Virus record (IMG/VR): IMGVR_UViG_3300043427_001400
Location: 1 to 36,303 of that record
Direction: 5' to 3' (one strand)
Length of the DNA stretch: 36,303 nt
DNA from: a virus
Shown here: positions 13,624 to 21,083 of the stretch, one piece after another
Numbering within the stretch: position 1 is the first letter of the stretch
Layout of the letters: each line of letters begins with the position of its first letter
Notes under the pieces: generated by a model
What the model was told of the DNA's origin: nothing
Databases searched by the model: none
Seen by the model: the letters and a program-made list of their open reading frames with translations, nothing else
Program-made: the position numbers and the translations under genes

Positions 13624-14391
13624 TTAGTCTAGTCCTAATTTGAGTCTAGCAAGAATATACTCTTTTACGAAACCACTGCGAACAATATCTTCAATCTGAA
13701 AATCTATTACAGAAAAAGATTCCATAACTTTAGCGGTGTCAATTAGATTCTTAATGCCACTAACTTGACTAGATTTATTTAACATTTTCAAATCATCTTG
13801 TCTATGGTCGCCGCACAATATGACCCTAGAATTGTCACCAACTCTAGTTAGTATTGAATTAATTTCATGATCTGTGCAATTCTGTATCTCATCTACAATT
13901 ATAATACAATCGCTAAAAGTTGTGCCCCTCAAATAAGAAGTTGACATAAATTCAAGGTACTCTTTCTTTTTTAGAAGGTCATAGACATCTCTTCTGCCAC
14001 TGCAAAGCTCTGAAAAAATATCTCTATACGGAGATTCATATAAAGACATCTTTTCCTGTAGCGTTCCAGGTAAGAATCCTTGGTCTCTAGTAGTAACTGC
14101 ACTTCTAATAATAATTATTTTTTTACACTTTGAGTTAAATAAATCTGCTAGTGCAAAAGAACATGCTAAAAAAGTTTTTCCTGTGCCCGCAACTCCTACC
14201 AACAGAAGATTTTTGTCTTGACTGTTGTTAGAAAATGCATGTTTTTGATTCAGTGTCAATGCACTTATTGGGGTCAATTTAAAATTATGTTTCAAAATTT
14301 TATTTTGCCTTCTGTATTCATCAAACACCTCTTCAATTTCAGCAGTATCATGTGACAGCTCTACTTCGACATTTTTATTTCGTTTTGCCAT
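13624..14391 (-). CDS. phoH: PhoH-like P-loop ATPase
   Basis: Start placed at ATG 14391 (a TTG two codons upstream is less likely), giving 255 residues. Walker A is GVAGTGKT at residues 66-73 and Walker B IIIVDE at 163-168, followed by IQNC, the PhoH-type DEAQN equivalent. Other conserved parts are LTPISALTLNQKHAF, IIIIRSAVTTRDQGFLPGTL and ILCGDHRQDD. PhoH is an ATPase often carried by marine phages; its cellular role (RNA metabolism or stress) is not settled. The gene is tightly packed between an FmdB-like zinc ribbon gene and the unknown 161-residue gene, probably one operon. Confidence 0.92.
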   Translation of the reverse strand: MAKRNKNVEVELSHDTAEIEEVFDEYRRQNKILKHNFKLTPISALTLNQKHAFSNNSQDKNLLLVGVAGTGKTFLACSFALADLFNSKCKKIIIIRSAVTTRDQGFLPGTLQEKMSLYESPYRDIFSELCSGRRDVYDLLKKKEYLEFMSTSYLRGTTFSDCIIIVDEIQNCTDHEINSILTRVGDNSRVILCGDHRQDDLKMLNKSSQVSGIKNLIDTAKVMESFSVIDFQIEDIVRSGFVKEYILARLKLGLD

Positions 14392-14393
14392 AA

Positions 14394-14654
14394 TCAATAA
14401 TCTTTAATGGTAGAAGATTTTCCGGATAGTTGCTTGATTTGTTGCATTCTATCTCTAAAATCAGAGCGAGGTCTATTTTTTCCATCTAATCTCAATGGAT
14501 CTATAGGAGAAGGTGCTCCTATTTTCATCTCGATAGAATTTTTTTCACAACAATTTGGACAAGGCTCTGAAGTTGGAGTTTGTCGGTCTGCTATTGGTAA
14601 TAGCTTATCGAAAGTATTCTCACATTTATTGCAATAATATTCATAAGTTGGCAT
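14394..14654 (-). CDS. FmdB-type zinc ribbon protein
   Basis: The 86-residue product begins MPTYEYYCNKCENTFDKLL, the hallmark of FmdB/CxxC_CxxC_SSSS zinc ribbon proteins, with a second CPNC pair near residue 32. The middle has GAPSPIDPLRLDGKNRPRSD, and the C-terminus is basic and polar. Such proteins are small putative regulators or rRNA/RNA-polymerase associated factors; their function in phages is not known. A second member lies at 31546-31734. It ends 3 bp before the phoH ATG. Confidence 0.8.
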   Translation of the reverse strand: MPTYEYYCNKCENTFDKLLPIADRQTPTSEPCPNCCEKNSIEMKIGAPSPIDPLRLDGKNRPRSDFRDRMQQIKQLSGKSSTIKDY

Positions 14655-14670
14655 ACAGTCTCACGGATAA

Positions 14671-15219
14671 TTAAATAAACCACTCTGGCGTAGCTCGCTT
14701 AGACCATTTAGCAAAGCTATGCTTCTCATGTATGTAATATTGACGATATGCCTGAATAGAATCTGCGCTGCGATACTTTTCTGGCATTGCTTGTGCTGGC
14801 TGCGTAAACTCAGAAGTTGATATGCTAATCGGAGAATTTTGCAATACGTCACGAAGTAGAAAATCTGTCTTGTGCTTTTTGCCATATCTATATGTATATT
14901 CATCACATAGACTTACAAACAACTCATATAGCCACATGTAATTATTTATATTGTCACGACACCAAATAGTGCATGGATGATTAATGTGCGTGACCGAATA
15001 CAATAGAGAATTTTTTGCAGAATCATTTAATAGATATGCATTTATTTGTTTATGTTTGCCAGTTTTGGTGAGCCTAGATACTTTGGTCTGAATGCCATCA
15101 ATAACTCTATGGGCAGTGCATAGCAATTGCGCCGATTCTAATATCATTTTTATTACATGTCTATCTACATGATATTGAGCTGCTATTAATGGATTTGAAT
15201 CTAAATAAAATATGTTCAC
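14671..15219 (-). CDS. Conserved phage hypothetical (DNA metabolism cluster)
   Basis: 182 residues starting from GTG 15219, which has AGGAG 8-9 nt upstream. The sequence matches a widespread phage family: MNIFYLDSNPLIAAQYHVDR, HVIKMILESAQLLCTAHRV, then THINHPCTIWCRDNINNYMW, LYELFVSLCDEYTYRYGK and FTQPAQAMPEKYRS. Conserved His, Asp and Cys residues in helices suggest a metal-dependent or enzymatic role, but I know of no proven activity. An exact TATTTATA (minus TATAAATA) occurs inside at 14943-14950 and may be fortuitous. The gene lies divergent from the plus gene at 15310 across an 90-bp control region. Confidence 0.75.
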   Translation of the reverse strand: MNIFYLDSNPLIAAQYHVDRHVIKMILESAQLLCTAHRVIDGIQTKVSRLTKTGKHKQINAYLLNDSAKNSLLYSVTHINHPCTIWCRDNINNYMWLYELFVSLCDEYTYRYGKKHKTDFLLRDVLQNSPISISTSEFTQPAQAMPEKYRSADSIQAYRQYYIHEKHSFAKWSKRATPEWFI

Positions 15220-15235
15220 AAATAGTCTCCTAAAT

Positions 15236-15259
15236 AGTATAGATAAATATTTCTATACT
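15236..15259. promoter_or_regulatory. Dyad in divergent intergenic region, with late-like motif
   Basis: AGTATAG (15236-15242) and CTATACT (15253-15259) form a perfect 7-bp inverted repeat; the loop holds ATAAATATTT, part of a GATAAATA late-like box (15242-15249, plus strand). A further GCTATACTTAA follows at about 15273. Between the GTG of the minus gene (15219) and the plus gene (15310), it could be an operator or late promoter site. Confidence 0.4.
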
Positions 15260-15309
15260 TAAAGTCTAGCATAGCTATACTTAATTGTAAATCATTTTAT
15301 TTAAAGTTA

Positions 15310-15540
15310 ATGGCAGTAAATATGAATCTTAAATGTTTATTTAAATCGCTAGCTTGCCTTTTATTTTGTAAAAGCAAGTCTTGCAATCAAACAAAATCTT
15401 GTAACAAAAACGTAGAAACTAAGGTCAAAACTAATATGGCAGAGAAAAAGGCAGAAACAAAAAAGAAGGACGTAAAAAAGAAAGAGGTTTCAACCGAAGT
15501 TGAAACTAAGGTTGTGGCTCCAAAAAGAAAGAAGCCGTAA
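15310..15540 (+). CDS. Small Cys- and Lys-rich hypothetical protein
   Basis: A 76-residue ORF alone on the plus strand. The N-terminal 35 residues have a short hydrophobic stretch with cysteines (NLKCLFKSLACLLFCKSKSC), the rest is Lys/Glu-rich low complexity (MAEKKAETKKKDVKKKEVST). An internal ATG at 15436 would give only the charged 34-residue part. A GATAAATA motif lies 60 bp upstream, with a GTTTCAAC-CGAA-GTTGAAAC hairpin inside the coding region at 15487-15506. It ends exactly where the convergent gene ends. No family is recognised; coding status is likely but unproven. Confidence 0.45.
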   Translation: MAVNMNLKCLFKSLACLLFCKSKSCNQTKSCNKNVETKVKTNMAEKKAETKKKDVKKKEVSTEVETKVVAPKRKKP

Positions 15541-15792
15541 TCAATCTTCATCTTTATTGTATGATATTGATACCTTACATTCCTTACCGGAATCTTTAAA
15601 GATATACGGTAAGGAATCAGTTATATTCTTTGCCAGTAATGAGTTTACTTGCGCTATAATTAACTCTATCTCTTTTGCCAAGTCTTCATTGGCAACATTA
15701 GTATCAAAAGTTAATATTAAATTATAAACTTTTACTAAAGTTCTAGGACTTCTTTGGTCTTCCTCTTCCTCGTTTTTGCGTCTCTTGCCCAT
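15541..15792 (-). CDS. Small hypothetical protein
   Basis: ATG at 15792 gives 83 residues; a GTG two codons upstream is possible. The product starts MGKRRKNEEEEDQRSPRTLV (charged) and continues with a beta-alpha-like part: KVYNLILTFDTNVANEDLAK, EIELIIAQVNSLLAKN and KECKVSISYNKDED. It overlaps the end of the AT-hook gene by 50 bp in another frame, so both products are read from the same bases there. A long inverted repeat at 15579-15617 lies within its 3' half. No function is recognised. Confidence 0.5.
   Translation of the reverse strand: MGKRRKNEEEEDQRSPRTLVKVYNLILTFDTNVANEDLAKEIELIIAQVNSLLAKNITDSLPYIFKDSGKECKVSISYNKDED
15579..15617. repeat. Perfect 11-bp inverted repeat with nested palindrome
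   Basis: ATTCCTTACCG (15579-15589) and CGGTAAGGAAT (15607-15617) are exact inverted copies; the spacer contains the palindrome ATCTTTAAAGAT (15592-15603). Together they can form a long hairpin in RNA of either strand. There is no T tract after it on either strand, so it is not a standard terminator. It lies inside the 15541-15792 coding region. Confidence 0.6.
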
Positions 15793-16282
15793 TAGCACTC
15801 ATTGGTGTAGAGTTAAATTCAACTTCATTAATATTTATAGAATTTTCTGTCTCATCTGTGCTATAATCTTTAATTAGATCTGGAAATGCGTCATTTATAA
15901 CCTTAGCGGTTAAATTTAAATTTAGCTTTCGGTCTTTGGCCAAAATCATAATTTCAGCCTCTACCGGATCTAATGATTCTAATAGAGATATGAATAAAAA
16001 CTCTCTTTTAGATTGAGCTAACGTTGGAGCTAATTCTTTAGAAAATACATACCAAGTTTTAGCCGATGATAATAGTGTGGTGTCTCCGAAACCGGCAGGA
16101 ACATTTTTCTTTTTATACGGAGGCGCACCTTCAGGAAGACTTATCTTTAGAGAATGATCATAATTCATTCTTAGCAATCCTCTCAAAGCTAGAGTATCAT
16201 TCTTTTTTAAGATGAAAACTCGATCACCATTAAATCTTACCTCATTAATTTTCTTAAACACTTCTGCTATAGTCAATGTCAT
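15743..16282 (-). CDS. Conserved phage protein (DUF6433-like) with C-terminal AT hook
   Basis: The 179-residue product resembles a conserved marine T4-like phage family: MTLTIAEVFKKINEV, KNDTLALRGLLRMNYDHSLK, LPEGAPPYKKKNVPAGFGDT and REFLFISLLESLDPVEAEIM. The last ten residues, KRGRGRPKKS, form a classic AT hook (R-G-R-P) that binds the minor groove of AT-rich DNA. The genome here is AT-rich, so a DNA-associated role is plausible. It lies directly downstream of the RNase H gene, with 11 bp between, in what looks like a replication/recombination operon. Exact TATAAATA occurs inside on the minus strand (15839-15832), possibly serving the next gene. Confidence 0.7.
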   Translation of the reverse strand: MTLTIAEVFKKINEVRFNGDRVFILKKNDTLALRGLLRMNYDHSLKISLPEGAPPYKKKNVPAGFGDTTLLSSAKTWYVFSKELAPTLAQSKREFLFISLLESLDPVEAEIMILAKDRKLNLNLTAKVINDAFPDLIKDYSTDETENSININEVEFNSTPMSANGQETQKRGRGRPKKS

Positions 16283-16293
16283 ATTTTTTCCAT

Positions 16294-17181
16294 TTAAAAT
16301 TCGGATATACTATCCATTAAATACTTTAACTTATTAGTAACGAAGTAACTAAACATTTTTTTTCTATCTCCCACAAGTTTCGTTTCATACATAGCAACTA
16401 TAGAATTTTGTATCTCTGTAGGAATTAAATCCAAATTAATCAAAGATTCATTTCTTTTATAATTTCTAAGCATCTCATCATCACAAAACTTTTCCGGGTC
16501 TCCTATCTTTAACCACTCTTCAAGTTTAACTTTTCGTATTGGTTTTTGTCGAACCCCCTCAGTTAAAAAAACCGAGTCTTGAGAAAGAAAATTAGGAACA
16601 CCATCACCTGAGTCTCCGTTTATAATGTGTTCCATTAAAAATTTTTTAGGGTCATCAGTAGTTAAGTATTTCTTAAGTAGTGGAGAAAATTGCCTAACAT
16701 TAGAATATTTTTGCAACTGTAAAAAATCTTTATCTCCAGATAAAATTAGAACTTTTTGTGGTTCTGTCATAAAACCAACTCGCTTAAGTTCATTCGTCTG
16801 CGTGTATTTACACAGCGTCGCAATTATATCATCGGCCTCGGCAGATTCTACTTGGATAACCGAATATGGAAAAACTTCTTTAATCTCAGATCTAATTCTG
16901 TTTAGAGTATTAAAAATCATGTTCCAGTCAAATTTGGAGGCATCCCTAGCTTTTTTTCTATTTGCTTTATAGAATGGAAAAATCTTTTTTCTCCAATAAT
17001 TTTTATCATCAGCACAGAATACAAGGTTTCCGTATTCGTCAGAAAACTTCTTCTTATATGAGAGCACTGAACTTAAAACCATGTGTCGTATTAGGTCTTC
17101 AGAAAGTTCTGCGTTTGGGTTGCTGCCAACTTGTGACATCAGGGAACTTATCATCACCTGATTTAAATCTATCAATATCAT
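16294..17181 (-). CDS. rnh: RNase H (T4 Rnh-type 5'-3' exonuclease)
   Basis: The 295-residue product has the FEN-1/T4 RNase H acidic motifs in order: MILIDLNQVM, VFCADDKNYWRKKIFPFYKA, VESAEADDIIATL, LILSGDKDFLQLQ and INGDSGDGVPNFLS. The enzyme removes RNA primers from Okazaki fragments with gp32 and the clamp. Length is close to T4 Rnh (305). The C-terminal part from residue 215 is more variable. The ATG at 17181 lies 14 bp after the ExoI-like gene; downstream is the AT-hook gene. Strong family match. Confidence 0.92.
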   Translation of the reverse strand: MILIDLNQVMISSLMSQVGSNPNAELSEDLIRHMVLSSVLSYKKKFSDEYGNLVFCADDKNYWRKKIFPFYKANRKKARDASKFDWNMIFNTLNRIRSEIKEVFPYSVIQVESAEADDIIATLCKYTQTNELKRVGFMTEPQKVLILSGDKDFLQLQKYSNVRQFSPLLKKYLTTDDPKKFLMEHIINGDSGDGVPNFLSQDSVFLTEGVRQKPIRKVKLEEWLKIGDPEKFCDDEMLRNYKRNESLINLDLIPTEIQNSIVAMYETKLVGDRKKMFSYFVTNKLKYLMDSISEF

Positions 17182-17195
17182 TTGTTATAAATCCA

Positions 17196-18518
17196 TTATA
17201 TTAATTCACTTGAGAAGAATTTTGCCATCTTACTATGAAGATAGTATTGCTTTAATTTCAACATTAATTCTTTATCATCACCTTCACAATATTTATCGAC
17301 TCTTTCAAGAAGTTCTTTATACGTGGGATGATATAGCTTCTCTTCAGAATTAATTTCATTTTTATCTAGACGCAATTTTCCACCATATCTGTAGCGTATA
17401 TATTTTTCAGATATTTTATCAACATCATCAGAATTTACATTATTGCACAAAAATCTCAAGTATAAAACATTTGCGTGTTTATTTTTATTCTCTTTAAGAA
17501 GATACAAGTCTTTATTATGAATCGCCTGAGATAACGACTTAATCTCGTTTATTGGCAATGTGTATATAGACTGCTCTAAGTCACACTCTTTATCTGGCCA
17601 AAAATTAGCTATAGTAATTTCTGAAAGCTCTTTCTTAGCTGCGGCTGCTCTAGCTCTAATATCAGCATCTTTAATATATCGTTTAACAAATAGTGGGGCC
17701 GTATTCTTATTGCACCATAAGATAGATTTTTTGCCCTGACCAGATTCAAATTTGTTTAGATTTATCCATAGTGCGGTCGATTTATTATGCTCGTGTAACA
17801 CATAATAGCATTGATCTTCGGGGAATTTATTTCCTACCTCATCAAAATTTGCATAAACTTCTATGGCATCAAAATCTGTATACCTTTTAGAAATCTCATA
17901 TGATGAATACGTCTTTATATCCAATTCATATGCGCATTTTAACTTCTTTGCCAGTTCAATACTTAAAAGAACATCAGACATTGACTCGTGGTCTTGCGTA
18001 GAATCTTCAGACAATATGCCCATCACTTTACACACGGACTCTAAAGACATGCTTGGCTTACCATTATCTTTTCGTTTCAGTTTAGATAGAAATTGGTCAT
18101 TTGATATTGTCAATTTATTAACTGCGTGAAGAAGATCGCCGTATGACAATTGACCTCCGAAGTACGGATTAAATCCATTTCTTATGAGGGATGTTCTTAG
18201 ATAATGAATATCAAATGAGTTTGAGTTATAACCTATAAGACGAACAGGCTCATATTCACAAAGACTTTCTATGTAGTTATAAATTTTGCGCATTGCCGAG
18301 AACTCAGTTTCGGTAGCTTCTTTTTGATGTTCAATTACATCTATTCTATTTGATAGAATTGCCTCTGGCATTGGTAGTTGCATCGGACAAATTTTAATCT
18401 TATCTCTCAAAGATGACTTTAAATTAAAATTTTCATCAACCTCTACAAAAGCAAAATTTAATATCTGGCCGACATAATTGAGATCACTTGTCTCCAGGTC
18501 GAAAATTACGTATCGCAT
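17196..18518 (-). CDS. Exonuclease I (SbcB)-like DEDDh 3'-5' exonuclease
   Basis: The 440-residue product starts MRYVIFDLETSDLNYVGQIL, with the Asp/Glu pair of the DEDD nuclease fold at residues 7 and 9. Further motifs fit ExoI: LPMPEAILSNRIDVIEHQK, LIGYNSNSFDIHYLRTSLIR (motif II Asp), and STQDHESMSDVLLSIELAKK (His and Asp of motif III). The part after residue 220 parallels the SH3-like and helical domains of E. coli ExoI (475 residues), with a C-terminal HPTYKELLERVDKYCEGDD. ExoI degrades ssDNA from 3' ends. T4 encodes the shorter DexA instead, so this is a full-length ExoI-like version. It is 1 bp after the unknown 368-residue gene. Confidence 0.82.
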   Translation of the reverse strand: MRYVIFDLETSDLNYVGQILNFAFVEVDENFNLKSSLRDKIKICPMQLPMPEAILSNRIDVIEHQKEATETEFSAMRKIYNYIESLCEYEPVRLIGYNSNSFDIHYLRTSLIRNGFNPYFGGQLSYGDLLHAVNKLTISNDQFLSKLKRKDNGKPSMSLESVCKVMGILSEDSTQDHESMSDVLLSIELAKKLKCAYELDIKTYSSYEISKRYTDFDAIEVYANFDEVGNKFPEDQCYYVLHEHNKSTALWINLNKFESGQGKKSILWCNKNTAPLFVKRYIKDADIRARAAAAKKELSEITIANFWPDKECDLEQSIYTLPINEIKSLSQAIHNKDLYLLKENKNKHANVLYLRFLCNNVNSDDVDKISEKYIRYRYGGKLRLDKNEINSEEKLYHPTYKELLERVDKYCEGDDKELMLKLKQYYLHSKMAKFFSSELI

Positions 18519-18519
18519 A

Positions 18520-19626
18520 CTAAAAGACTCTCAATATTAAAGAATTATCATTAAACCTGCCATTAGCAGTTTTATTTTTTGCCGCTATGTCTCGCAAAGT
18601 ATTTCTTACTGAAACTCTACCATCATTTAATATAGTAGGCAAAACCATTTCTGGCTTTCTCAAAATTTTACTTATACTTTTCGTTACATCATAGTTTAAT
18701 AGTGTGCAACCTTTTATGGCAAAACCGTGATTATTATCACACTCATAATATGTTGCGACTCTACTTTCAGCATTATACACAACTATAGCTTTTGCTCCTA
18801 TTATTTTTGTCGGCATCACGCTTTTCAGTTCATTATGTTCTTTGAGATATTTTAATTTTGCAACCTGCTTCAATGGACTCTTAGTTACTTTTTTAGGAGT
18901 TCTATTGTGTACGAGCATTTGTTTTTTAACCAAATGCTGCTCATCTGAATCTGATATAAACTGCTGAATTACATCTATATACGCTTTGAGCTGCTTTGCC
19001 GACAGAAACGAATATGCCTCTGTTAGCTGCTCACAGGTTTTGGCTTGAGTCTCTAACAACTCAGAAATTACGTGAGTCTTAAAATAGGTAGATATATTTT
19101 TAACTTGTATGGCGCTAACTTTGTTGCAACTAAGCCAGTCTTTAAGAGAAAATTCTATTGGCTCACTCTTTCTTATTGAGTGTAATATTAAGTCTAGTTG
19201 AAAATTTATCTCTCCCAGATACTCAGCCAACTTTGATCGTATATTCTCTTGAACATTAACTGAAGGCTTTTTATCGACTTGAGGAGTGGCTTTTGTTTTA
19301 TTTTTTTCAATAGAAATGATTCTATTCAATTCATCGATAATTCTAGTTTTTATATCTTGATCTGCCGAAAGGGTGATTAACAACAATCTAGATAGCCATG
19401 CGATGCTAGTATTGAATCTCTCTCTTGAGGCCGTTAGTAGTTTAATATCCGACTTTTCAAAGTTTAAGTATTTTGCGTAGTCCAAGAGATATTCTTTTGC
19501 ATCATCTTGGGTTTTGTTATAACTATACCAATTTAGAATGTTGGGCAGAGACTCACGAGTTTCGTCCCATTCTGGTTCAGCAGACGCAACATTTTTTGAG
19601 AATGTGGTTCTTTTTGAAGTTCTCAT
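18520..19626 (-). CDS. Conserved phage protein of unknown function
   Basis: The 368-residue product has a polar helical N-terminal two thirds (PNILNWYSYNKTQDDAKEYL; ERFNTSIAWLSRLLLI) and a compact C-terminal domain: MPTKIIGAKAIVVYNAESRV, CDNNHGFAIKGCTLLNYDVT, KSISKILRKPEMVLPTILND and a closing GRFNDNSLILRVF. The C-terminal pattern recurs in marine T4-like phages beside RNase H-class genes; no activity is known to me. An optimal promoter (TATAAT) lies 21 bp before the ATG, so this gene probably heads the operon with the ExoI-like nuclease and RNase H. DNA-related function is inferred from position only. Confidence 0.68.
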   Translation of the reverse strand: MRTSKRTTFSKNVASAEPEWDETRESLPNILNWYSYNKTQDDAKEYLLDYAKYLNFEKSDIKLLTASRERFNTSIAWLSRLLLITLSADQDIKTRIIDELNRIISIEKNKTKATPQVDKKPSVNVQENIRSKLAEYLGEINFQLDLILHSIRKSEPIEFSLKDWLSCNKVSAIQVKNISTYFKTHVISELLETQAKTCEQLTEAYSFLSAKQLKAYIDVIQQFISDSDEQHLVKKQMLVHNRTPKKVTKSPLKQVAKLKYLKEHNELKSVMPTKIIGAKAIVVYNAESRVATYYECDNNHGFAIKGCTLLNYDVTKSISKILRKPEMVLPTILNDGRVSVRNTLRDIAAKNKTANGRFNDNSLILRVF

Positions 19627-19646
19627 ATAGTAGTCACTTTAAGAAT

Positions 19647-19676
19647 ATTATATCAACACTATATAATTTATATCAA
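19647..19676 (-). promoter_or_regulatory. Sigma70-like promoter for the 18520-19626 operon
   Basis: TTGATA (19676-19671), 18-bp spacer, perfect TATAAT (19652-19647), 20 bp before the ATG at 19626. The nonamer TATATCAAC occurs twice here, 20 bp apart. Confidence 0.65.
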
Positions 19677-20231
19677 CTATTTTATGAATTGACAATGGGC
19701 AAATTTGGCTATGTAATATGAGTCGATTATGTCTGACATCGGAGACTCACCCTCATGACAATTAATTACTGCCGATATATCAAATTGCGTTTCTTCAATA
19801 AAACTCTCGTGCATAAGCATCTTAGTAGCATTACCTTTTGTAGTTGCAAATTTCTTGATTTGACTTGGCGCAAATGTGCCGTAACTATAATTAGAAGCCC
19901 ACAACTTATGTTTTAATACACCACAGCATTCACCAATATTAAATACTACACCTTTAGCAGCAAAGGCATAGTCTTCTAAGTATATTATTGATTTTTTTGG
20001 TATTTTAGAGATGGCCCAGGCTGAGATGTTATCGTATCTCTCTTCTTGACATGCGTAATCTAGGTGCCGTTCGCCAATAATATTTGGCGTGTCAATTTCG
20101 TGTTTCTTTTTATCTGTTAGATAGTAGAACTTGCAGTTTGAAAAGCTCCATATTTTTCCACGGTGAACGCAAATGCTTGGTGATGACATTGAGTAGTCTA
20201 TGCCAACTATTACTTTACTCGTCGCTCTCAT
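19677..20231 (-). CDS. RuvC-like Holliday junction resolvase
   Basis: The 184-residue product has an RNase H-fold RuvC pattern: KVIVGIDYSMSSPSI with Asp12, IIYLEDYAF with Glu86, and GESPMSDIIDSYYIAKF with Asp167/Asp170. The segment TTKGNATKMLM resembles the GKGxAxK segment of RuvC. Such enzymes cut branched DNA before packaging; T4 uses the unrelated gp49 endonuclease VII for this, so the gene may be its replacement. It overlaps the end of the zinc-ribbon gene upstream by 17 bp and ends beside the promoter of the next operon. Confidence 0.78.
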   Translation of the reverse strand: MRATSKVIVGIDYSMSSPSICVHRGKIWSFSNCKFYYLTDKKKHEIDTPNIIGERHLDYACQEERYDNISAWAISKIPKKSIIYLEDYAFAAKGVVFNIGECCGVLKHKLWASNYSYGTFAPSQIKKFATTKGNATKMLMHESFIEETQFDISAVINCHEGESPMSDIIDSYYIAKFAHCQFIK

Positions 20232-20475
20232 CTAAATCATCTTCATAATCATCATAATATTTTTCTTCGTCAAACTCATCATACTCGTCAAAATCTTTTA
20301 ACAGCGGACCCTCTTCATGTTTTGCATTTTTGTCTTCATCATCTAGGTAATCTGAGCAAAACGGACAATATTGAACTTTATTATGTTCATCCGAATCATT
20401 AGATATAACCTTGATTTCAACAACTGAGTCACATTCGGCGCATGTGTACTTTTTATTTGGTTTCTTTTTAAACAT
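20215..20475 (-). CDS. Zinc-ribbon protein with acidic tail
   Basis: The 86-residue product begins MFKKKPNKKYTCAECDSVVE, with CAEC (12-15) and CPFC (about 37-40) making a zinc ribbon. From residue 45 it is almost entirely acidic (DEDKNAKHEEG, then EEKYYDDYEDDLDESDE). A zinc ribbon joined to an acidic, DNA-mimic-like tail occurs in small phage regulators or DNA-protein inhibitors, but no target is known here. The stop overlaps the RuvC-like start by 17 bp, which suggests coupled translation. Confidence 0.7.
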   Translation of the reverse strand: MFKKKPNKKYTCAECDSVVEIKVISNDSDEHNKVQYCPFCSDYLDDEDKNAKHEEGPLLKDFDEYDEFDEEKYYDDYEDDLDESDE

Positions 20476-20493
20476 TAATTTTCTCTTATAAAA

Positions 20494-21045
20494 TTATACT
20501 TCATTACCCCACACATCCCATCCATTAGCCGCTTCTCTGGCAAATAATTCTATTCTTGGTATGTCACCCAACAATTGAACTATTCGCTGCCTAACAACAT
20601 CTGGCTTTTTAGAATGTCGCTCAATCGGAGTATCTATTACAGAATGCACCGATTCGCTAATTCTTTTCGGCTTTCCTCTGGTCGCCAATAGACAGACTTC
20701 GGCGTTTGCTCTAGTCCATCTACCCATACCCCAAAACCAAGAGTTCTTTATTTTATTTCTCTTGACCCAGGTGAAAGCTACGGTTTTATACTCAAACCCC
20801 CAGTTTGTGATTAACTGCCAACATTCATTTAGCTTTGGCATAGTAACCCACAAAAACAAAACGCAGTCATCATCTGCAATATTTATAACAGGAAGATTGT
20901 CAATCCAGTCTTTAGATTGTGTTGCATATTTGCAACAAGCTCCTCTATTTCCTGCAAGAGCCTTATCATTATAGCTCCATGGCGGATCAGCATATATTAT
21001 GTTATATTTCTTTTTGGGAAATTCTATATACTGATTTTCCGCCAT
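20494..21045 (-). CDS. MT-A70-family DNA adenine methyltransferase
   Basis: ATG 21045 is preferred over a GTG at 21054. The 183-residue product has the catalytic DPPW (residues 20-23 from this start) in YNIIYADPPWSYND, and the family segments DDCVLFLWVTMPKLNECWQL, GFEYKTVAFTWVK, FWGMGRWTRANAEVCLLATR, SKKPDVVRQRIVQLLGD and IELFAREAANGWDVWGNE. It transfers a methyl group from S-adenosylmethionine to N6 of adenine, probably to protect phage DNA from host restriction. It is unlike T4 Dam. No partner nuclease is near, so it is likely an orphan methylase. It lies 38 bp after nrdA. Confidence 0.9.
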   Translation of the reverse strand: MAENQYIEFPKKKYNIIYADPPWSYNDKALAGNRGACCKYATQSKDWIDNLPVINIADDDCVLFLWVTMPKLNECWQLITNWGFEYKTVAFTWVKRNKIKNSWFWGMGRWTRANAEVCLLATRGKPKRISESVHSVIDTPIERHSKKPDVVRQRIVQLLGDIPRIELFAREAANGWDVWGNEV

Positions 21046-21083
21046 GGAGTTCACACATTATAAATTAGTTGAGGACCACAATT

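Noticed and set aside
20880-20887. Minus TATAAATA inside the methyltransferase gene (also 14943-14950 and 15832-15839)
   Set aside because: These lie within coding regions far from a following start codon; likely chance matches. Kept only as remarks in gene entries where relevant.
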